Positions 8,396-12,641 of a stretch of 12,641 nt of DNA are shown here, one piece after another. A model generated the notes under the pieces. That model was not told the origin of the DNA, ran no database searches, and saw only the letters and a list, made by a program, of their open reading frames with translations. This DNA comes from Flavobacteriia bacterium (GTDB taxonomy: Bacteria > Bacteroidota > Bacteroidia > Flavobacteriales_D > Crocinitomicaceae). Position 1 is the stretch's first letter; every line of letters begins with the position of its first letter. The DNA lies in the NCBI GenBank assembly GCA_009925805.1, contig RFQF01000047.1:1-12641 (forward strand), written 5' to 3'. The translations under genes and the position numbers were made by a program.

Positions 8396-8933
8396 TCGTT
8401 ACCTCGATTTTATATTCGCTCAATAAGTGACGGTATTCTTGGCTGTATCTTCGTCGCATGGATTCATGTTTGACCAAGCGGTGAATGTTCATTACCCCAT
8501 CGATAATTTGCTCGGGACGTGGAGGACAACCCGGCACATAAACATCAACAGGAATGATGCGATCAATGCCTTGAAGTACGCTGTACGTGTCAAAAATACC
8601 TCCTGAAGAAGCACAAGCACCTACCGAAAGAACCCATTTGGGCTCAGCCATTTGTTCATAGACTTTTTGCAAGACAGGCCCGAGTTTTTTCGAAATGGTG
8701 CCAGCAACGATGAGCAAATCGGATTGGCGGGGTGTAAAGCTCATGCGTTCCATTCCGAAACGGGATAAATCGTACATGGAACCCATGGTGGCCATGAATT
8801 CAATGCCACAACATGAGGTAGCGAAGGGAAGGGGCCAAACCGAGTTAGAGCGTGCCAAGGCAACTGCTTTGTCCAGGGTGGTTAGTTGATAACCTTCGCC
8901 ATTAATGACTTCCAAATCCTCTATTTTTCCCAT
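8376..8933 (-). CDS. nuoB: NADH-quinone oxidoreductase subunit B (cluster N2)
   Basis: Carries the terminal 4Fe-4S cluster N2, which donates electrons to quinone at the NuoB/NuoD interface. It is 185 residues. N2 ligands are the unusual tandem Cys41-Cys42 (SCCGIEFMATMGS), Cys107 (GACASSGG) and Cys136 (PGCPPRPE). The arginine- and tyrosine-rich tail (MRRRYSQEYRHLLSEYK) runs about 30 residues beyond the core fold. The ATG at 8933 lies inside the end of nuoA (13-base overlap) and there is no other Met until residue 47, so the start is firm. Its stop is TAG and overlaps nuoC. Confidence 0.98.
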   Translation of the reverse strand: MGKIEDLEVINGEGYQLTTLDKAVALARSNSVWPLPFATSCCGIEFMATMGSMYDLSRFGMERMSFTPRQSDLLIVAGTISKKLGPVLQKVYEQMAEPKWVLSVGACASSGGIFDTYSVLQGIDRIIPVDVYVPGCPPRPEQIIDGVMNIHRLVKHESMRRRYSQEYRHLLSEYKIEVTNAENDK

Positions 8934-9292
8934 TCTAACGCGCCTTTTTTGCGAACATAAATAAATCCAATAAGGAAGAATCCTACAAACAGTACCACAG
9001 CGAGAAGCCCTTCGAGTTTTAATTCATGAAAGTTCACGGCATAGGGATAAAAGAAAATCACTTCGACATCAAACAATACGAAAAGAATTGCCGTCATAAA
9101 GTAGCGAATCGACACTGGAAAACGGGCATTTCCTTGACCTTCGATACCGCATTCAAAATTCTCTTCCTTTTTCTTTGACTTAACACGCGGGGTAAGGAGG
9201 TGTGTTGCGAACAGGGTGAAAATCACAAAGCCCGCCGCTACAGCGACTTGCATCAGTAAGGGAAGATAGTTGAGGTTCGAACTGGTATCCAT
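8921..9292 (-). CDS. nuoA: NADH-quinone oxidoreductase subunit A
   Basis: Small three-helix membrane subunit (ND3 equivalent) at the junction of the two arms, and the first gene of the nuo operon. It is 123 residues. Conserved features are the loop FECGIEGQG (residues 46-54), with Cys48 in the mobile loop near the quinone site, and the second-helix motif FDVEVIFFYPYAV (74-86) with buried Asp75 and Glu77. A near-consensus Bacteroidota promoter lies just upstream, and no strong ribosome-binding sequence precedes the ATG, as is common in this phylum. Confidence 0.97.
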   Translation of the reverse strand: MDTSSNLNYLPLLMQVAVAAGFVIFTLFATHLLTPRVKSKKKEENFECGIEGQGNARFPVSIRYFMTAILFVLFDVEVIFFYPYAVNFHELKLEGLLAVVLFVGFFLIGFIYVRKKGALEWEK

Positions 9293-9312
9293 GCGCTTGG
9301 TTAAGACTTTGA

Positions 9313-9339
9313 CAAATTTAGGTTTTACTTTTTATTCAA
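9313..9339 (-). promoter_or_regulatory. Predicted promoter of the nuo operon
   Basis: On the minus strand a TTG (9337-9339), a 16-base spacer and TAAATTTG (9313-9320) match the Bacteroidota sigma pattern of TTG, about 17-23 bases, then TAnnTTTG. The spacer is one base short of that range. It lies in the 74-base gap between trxB and nuoA. Transcription would start near 9306-9308, leaving a very short leader of about 15 bases before the nuoA ATG. Read from motif matching only. Confidence 0.6.
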
Positions 9340-9366
9340 CGGAAATAAAATGCTACTTTTTTGATT

Positions 9367-10305
9367 TTAATGTAAGCTTGCTAAATAGCGTTCAGCATCC
9401 AACGCAGCCATACAACCCGTTCCCGCTGCGGTAATTGCTTGACGGTAGGTTTTATCTGCAGCGTCTCCGGAAACGAATACGCCTGGCACATTGGTTTTGG
9501 ATGTTCCTGGCTGTGCGTATTGGATGTACCCGGTTTCATCAAGATGGATGAAATCTTTAAAGATGGCAGTATTTGGCGTATGTCCTATCGCTACAAAGAA
9601 TCCTGTGCATGGAATTGTGCGCTCCTCGTTCGTCACGTTGTTTTTTACAAGTGCCCCAGTAACGACTTGGCCATCGCCCAACACTTCAACGGTTTCCGTA
9701 TTGTACAGGATTTCAATGTTCGCTGTCTTTTTAACGCGATCTGCCATGATTTTCGAAGCCCTAAAATCGTCCTTGCGGACAAGCATTGTTACTTTGGTAC
9801 AAAGTTTTGAAAGATAGTGTGCTTCTTCACAGGCGGAATCACCGGCGCCAACAATTACGGTTTCTTGCCCTCGATAGAAGAACCCATCGCACACGGCACA
9901 TGCAGAAACGCCGCCTCCTGTTTGCAGGTAATGCTGTTCGCTAGGAAGCCCTAAGTATTTTGCCGAAGCTCCGGTGGCAATGATGACGGTTTCTGCGTGA
10001 ATTTCCGTACCGTCCTCAGCCCAGCAGGTATGAATCGTTCTAGAAAAATCGACTTTTGAAATAAAACCAGATCGCACATCGGTTTCAAAGCGCAAGGCTT
10101 GTTCCCGAAGTTGAATCATCATTTCGGGGCCTGTAACACCTTGGGGATATCCTGGGAAATTCTCTACTTCGTTCGTGGTCGTGAGTTGACCTCCTGGCTG
10201 AAGACCTTCATAGAGCAGGGGTTTCATTTCTGCACGAGCTGCATAAATGGCTGCCGTATATCCGGCCGGCCCTGAACCGATAATCAAACATTTAGTATGT
10301 ACCAT
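9367..10305 (-). CDS. trxB: Thioredoxin-disulfide reductase
   Basis: Flavoenzyme that uses NADPH to reduce thioredoxin in the cytoplasm. It is 312 residues from the ATG at 10305, the usual size for low-molecular-weight bacterial TrxB. FAD-binding GSGPAGYTAAIYAAR is at 10-24, the redox-active pair Cys136 and Cys139 in ACAVCDG, the NADPH-binding loop GAGDSACEE at 153-161, and the C-terminal FAD motif GDAADKTYRQAITAAGTGC at 280-298. The frame is open upstream to an ATG at 10395, but those extra 30 residues precede the family's conserved start and cover the predicted promoter, so they are left out. It lies between the comEC terminator and the nuo promoter and is probably transcribed on its own. 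No clear terminator follows it, so some read-through into nuoA is possible. Confidence 0.96.
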   Translation of the reverse strand: MVHTKCLIIGSGPAGYTAAIYAARAEMKPLLYEGLQPGGQLTTTNEVENFPGYPQGVTGPEMMIQLREQALRFETDVRSGFISKVDFSRTIHTCWAEDGTEIHAETVIIATGASAKYLGLPSEQHYLQTGGGVSACAVCDGFFYRGQETVIVGAGDSACEEAHYLSKLCTKVTMLVRKDDFRASKIMADRVKKTANIEILYNTETVEVLGDGQVVTGALVKNNVTNEERTIPCTGFFVAIGHTPNTAIFKDFIHLDETGYIQYAQPGTSKTNVPGVFVSGDAADKTYRQAITAAGTGCMAALDAERYLASLH

Positions 10306-10309
10306 GCTG

Positions 10310-10330
10310 TTGAGATTTGCTTGAGTTTGC
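10310..10330 (-). repeat. Imperfect tandem repeat in the trxB leader
   Basis: On the minus strand, GCAAACTCAA (10321-10330) is followed directly by GCAAATCTCAA (10310-10320), two copies differing by one inserted base and otherwise aligned. It occupies nearly the whole predicted leader between the -7 element and the ATG. It may be a protein-binding or translation-enhancing site, or simple sequence slippage. Confidence 0.5.
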
Positions 10331-10340
10331 AAAAATAAAA

Positions 10341-10348
10341 CAAATCTA
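10341..10348 (-). promoter_or_regulatory. Predicted -7 element of the trxB promoter
   Basis: The minus strand reads TAGATTTG, an exact match to the Bacteroidota TAnnTTTG element. It lies 35 bases upstream of the trxB ATG, with a predicted transcription start near 10335. No good TTG/TTTG element is found 16-23 bases upstream; that stretch is T-rich only. It lies downstream of the comEC terminator, where a new promoter is expected. Confidence 0.5.
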
Positions 10349-10404
10349 AGTGGATATAGTTTGAAAAATGCTCCGGCAAAATAAAATTCACCCAAGAGCC
10401 CAAC

Positions 10405-10449
10405 AAAAATTAAAGGGTAGACTTCGGAATGTAGGACGATTCTACCCTT
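10405..10449 (-). terminator. Rho-independent terminator of recQ-comEC
   Basis: A 9-base perfect inverted repeat (AAGGGTAGA at 10441-10449 on the minus strand, pairing with TCTACCCTT at 10413-10421) has a 19-base loop. On the minus strand it is followed by TAATTTTTG. The 5' arm begins at the last bases of the comEC stop codon. An inner UCG/CGA pairing could extend the stem. Direction fits termination after comEC and isolation of trxB. Confidence 0.75.
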
Positions 10450-12304
10450 AAAATGCGATTTTTACAGGAAGTTTCGGAGATTGATTGTATTTCCAAGATA
10501 AAGGGTGTTTTTCTGCAGAAATGCTGGATAAAGTTTTTTGATAAAGATACAGTGAATCATTGCGATGAACCAATGAAATGGAGGAAATTGCGATAGAGTC
10601 GCCGAGTAATAAAAACGTGGTGTCTATCTTGGTTAATGGATAGATTTTTTGATAATTATTGCATAGGATGCGAACATTATCTGTGACAGTTTTTCCAGGA
10701 ACAACTACGTTGGCATAAGAACCTTTTTTGTAAACAAACAAAGGGGTATTGGCTTTCAACACGTAAAGATGATTTTCGCTTTGCCGTTGGTATCGACTGA
10801 GCGTTACCGAAATAACGATTAGCGATAGTGGAATCACACGAACGATCCTTGGGATTTTGGTATACAATAAAAGAGCGATGCTCAAAAGCATCATGACCAT
10901 CATGGATGGCGCGACAAGGTAGCCCTCTGCCACGGCTCCGGGTATGTTCGCTATAGTTTCCAAAAAACGGATTAATGCTTTTAAGGACCATTGAAAAGGA
11001 AAAGCTGCCATTTCGCTCAAAATTGGAATGGCGCATACGATCAAATAGAAAAACCCTAAGTACATAGAGGCTACCGAGAGAACTGCAACGCCCAAGTTGG
11101 CGAGTAAAAAGTAATTCGGAAAAGTGTGAAAATAGTAAAGGGTTAAAGGAAGGGTTAAGGATTGAGCTGCAAGGGAAACGGCGGTGGTTTCCCAAAAAAA
11201 CTTGATTACTTTATGCGTGGGTTGGAGCCATGATGCAATGGGTTTTTGAAAGTTGAAAATGCCCAGAACAGCCAAAAAGGATAATTGAAAACCTATATCA
11301 TACATACAGGGTGGATCGAGAAGGACCATAACAAAAGCACACATTAAGAGTAAATGGTTCGAGTTGCTTTCCCTGCCAAATATTTGAGCCATTTGAAGAA
11401 AAGTAAACATGATGACAGATCTTAACACGCTGGGCGATAAACCCGTGAGCAGTGCGTAATTCCCCAAAACTACAATGCACACCAATTGAGCCGTTGTTTT
11501 GGAGAGAAAGCGATGGAAAAGGCTAAGTACTATTAGTAACATTTGAGCAAAAAGAGAAACATGCATACCGGACACGGCCAACACATGGATGGCACCTGTG
11601 GCGCTAAAGGTCTGTTTATTGGAAGATTGAACTTCGGAGGCGTCTCCAAGCAGTAAAGCTTTCGCTAGTCCTGCTTCTTCTGGGGTCAGTTCACGATCGA
11701 AAATCGAACCCAGGGTACTTCGAAAGCGAGTAATTTCTTCCCTCCAATGATTCACATGACCAACCCGTAGGAAGGTATCCTTTATAAAACTCGAATTTGT
11801 AATCCCCTTGGAACGGTAATAGTTAACCGGATCAAAGGAGCCGGGGTTTAAATCCGGGACGATGGGATTGATTTCGGAAGCTGCAAGGAGTACATCCCCC
11901 GAACGGAGATTCGTTTTGTTTTTCCTAAAGGTACATAGCACCGTTTGAGGGGTGGCCACGAGAATACTGCCTTTTCGTTCGTAAACCTTTCCGAACGCTT
12001 GAACGGTTGTTTCCCGTTCTTTTACCGCACATAATCGGTAGTATTTGATAGGATCGTGATTACCAGGATAGGAAGGTTTATTGGCAAAGGAACCCATCAA
12101 CAAGAAAAAGATCGCAAGGTTAACAAGAAACCACTCGGTTCGATGAACGAAGAATAAGCTCAACCCCAAAGGCACAATAACCAATAATTCAATCCATACG
12201 CTACAGGCTAAAGGAACGAATAAGTATCCAGCTAAGAAGCAACAGAAGGATAGGCCCAATAGGATTTCAGGTCCGAGGGTCAGGGGAAGCACGAAGGATT
12301 TCAC
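10448..12304 (-). CDS. comEC: ComEC/Rec2-family DNA-uptake channel protein
   Basis: Inner-membrane protein that in competent bacteria forms the channel through which single-stranded DNA enters the cytoplasm. It is 618 residues: N-terminal helices (about 10-75); a soluble OB-like DUF4131 region (about 95-185) with NPGSFDPVNYYRSKGI; then the multi-helix competence domain with HVLAVSGMHVS (240-250), GLSPSVLRSVIMF (288-300) and YDIGFQLSFLAVLGI (335-349). The last 110 or so residues are soluble and unrecognised. The metallo-beta-lactamase nuclease-like domain of Bacillus ComEC, with its HxHxDH motif, is absent, as I recall for many Bacteroidota homologues. The GTG at 12304 is the first start codon in frame, since a TAA lies just upstream at 12308-12310. 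It begins 9 bases after recQ, so the two probably share a transcript. The gene alone does not prove the cell is naturally competent. Confidence 0.94.
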   Translation of the reverse strand: MKSFVLPLTLGPEILLGLSFCCFLAGYLFVPLACSVWIELLVIVPLGLSLFFVHRTEWFLVNLAIFFLLMGSFANKPSYPGNHDPIKYYRLCAVKERETTVQAFGKVYERKGSILVATPQTVLCTFRKNKTNLRSGDVLLAASEINPIVPDLNPGSFDPVNYYRSKGITNSSFIKDTFLRVGHVNHWREEITRFRSTLGSIFDRELTPEEAGLAKALLLGDASEVQSSNKQTFSATGAIHVLAVSGMHVSLFAQMLLIVLSLFHRFLSKTTAQLVCIVVLGNYALLTGLSPSVLRSVIMFTFLQMAQIFGRESNSNHLLLMCAFVMVLLDPPCMYDIGFQLSFLAVLGIFNFQKPIASWLQPTHKVIKFFWETTAVSLAAQSLTLPLTLYYFHTFPNYFLLANLGVAVLSVASMYLGFFYLIVCAIPILSEMAAFPFQWSLKALIRFLETIANIPGAVAEGYLVAPSMMVMMLLSIALLLYTKIPRIVRVIPLSLIVISVTLSRYQRQSENHLYVLKANTPLFVYKKGSYANVVVPGKTVTDNVRILCNNYQKIYPLTKIDTTFLLLGDSIAISSISLVHRNDSLYLYQKTLSSISAEKHPLSWKYNQSPKLPVKIAF

Positions 12305-12313
12305 AGGTTAGAA

Positions 12314-12641
12314 TTAAACGTAGAATTTCCCGTCGATGAGCTGGATTTTTTGCGATAATTGTAAGTCTCGAAGCACCCGTTGAAGTTGTTCTTTTGGAAT
12401 GGGAATTCGTTCCAATAATTCCAAATACGACAGAGGCATTTGAAGCGCATTGATAATAAAGGGTTCAATGGTACCCACGTTTATGGCAGCATATACACAA
12501 CGATCACAGGTTCCGCACAGGGTGCTTTCTTGCCCGAAATACCTAAGAATTTGCACAACCCGGCATTCTTCAGAGGATAAATAGGTTAACACCGCTTGCA
12601 GCTTTTTTTGAGCAACCTCCTTTCGCAGTTTGAGGGCTTCA
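12314..12641 (-). CDS. recQ: RecQ-family ATP-dependent DNA helicase (C-terminal end only)
   Basis: Only the last 108 residues are inside the window. The zinc-binding module of RecQ helicases is clear: Cys26 in EECRVVQILRYFGQE, then Cys42, Cys45 and Cys48 in LCGTCDRC (numbered from the first whole codon at 12640). About 60 residues follow, ending in a helix-turn-strand pattern (IPKEQLQRVLRDLQLSQK then IQLIDGKFYV) that looks like a small winged helix. The usual full RQC plus HRDC tail of E. coli RecQ is missing. This suits a short RecQ paralogue rather than the full-length type. The helicase core lies to the right of the window. It is followed after 9 bases by comEC. Confidence 0.88.
   Translation of the reverse strand, partial: EALKLRKEVAQKKLQAVLTYLSSEECRVVQILRYFGQESTLCGTCDRCVYAAINVGTIEPFIINALQMPLSYLELLERIPIPKEQLQRVLRDLQLSQKIQLIDGKFYV

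Noticed and set aside
9439..9817. Two overlapping plus-strand open frames opposite trxB
   Set aside because: Both are antisense to conserved trxB sequence, in different frames, with no family similarity that I recognise.
10306..10395. A 30-residue N-terminal extension of TrxB
   Set aside because: The extension precedes the FAD-binding fold and covers the predicted promoter; the ATG at 10305 gives the usual family length.
9293..10447. A redox-regulatory system made of trxB plus complex I
   Set aside because: Adjacency is the only evidence; each has its own predicted promoter, and there is no regulator gene nearby.
1..12641. Search for mobile elements, CRISPR arrays, tRNA/rRNA genes, toxin-antitoxin or defence genes
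   Set aside because: Essentially all the sequence is explained by housekeeping genes on one strand; the only gaps are of 74 and about 142 bases and they hold promoters and a terminator.

Overview
All recognisable genes in this window lie on the minus strand. They read right to left as recQ (3' end) > comEC > terminator > trxB > nuoA-B-C-D-E-F-G-H-I-J-K-L (nuoL runs off the left edge). The window fits a Bacteroidota chromosome, probably Flavobacteriia or a close relative, with moderate confidence. Supporting signs are two good TAnnTTTG elements, the -7 motif of Bacteroidota promoters, placed just upstream of trxB and nuoA. Those starts have no strong Shine-Dalgarno sequence, and the NuoB, NuoD, NuoH and ComEC sequences look Bacteroidota-like. 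NuoG is a short form of 320 residues.

Right end (about 10.4-12.6 kb): the last 108 residues of a RecQ-family helicase, with its four-cysteine zinc module and a short winged-helix-like tail. Nine bases later comes a GTG-started comEC encoding the DNA-uptake channel, without a metallo-beta-lactamase domain. The unit ends in a rho-independent terminator whose stem begins at the comEC stop codon.

Middle (9.37-10.45 kb): trxB, thioredoxin reductase, with its own predicted promoter and a small tandem repeat filling its leader. A 74-base gap follows, holding a near-consensus promoter for the nuo operon.

Left (1-9.29 kb): a tightly packed respiratory complex I operon. Neighbouring genes overlap by up to 20 bases or are separated by at most 9 bases. 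NuoE, NuoF and NuoG form the NADH-oxidising module (FMN and clusters N1a, N3, N1b, N5, N4). NuoB, C, D and I form the connecting module that carries electrons to quinone (N6a, N6b, N2). NuoA, H, J, K and L are the proton-pumping membrane arm. NuoM and NuoN are expected just beyond the left edge. The fully equipped NuoE/F indicate an NADH-dependent enzyme.

I found no mobile element, CRISPR array, RNA gene or defence cassette, and no convincing undescribed system. The most interesting feature is the short NuoG. It keeps the ligands of N1b, N5 and N4, then ends soon after a rearranged CxxCC...CxxC module instead of continuing into the large molybdopterin-type domain.
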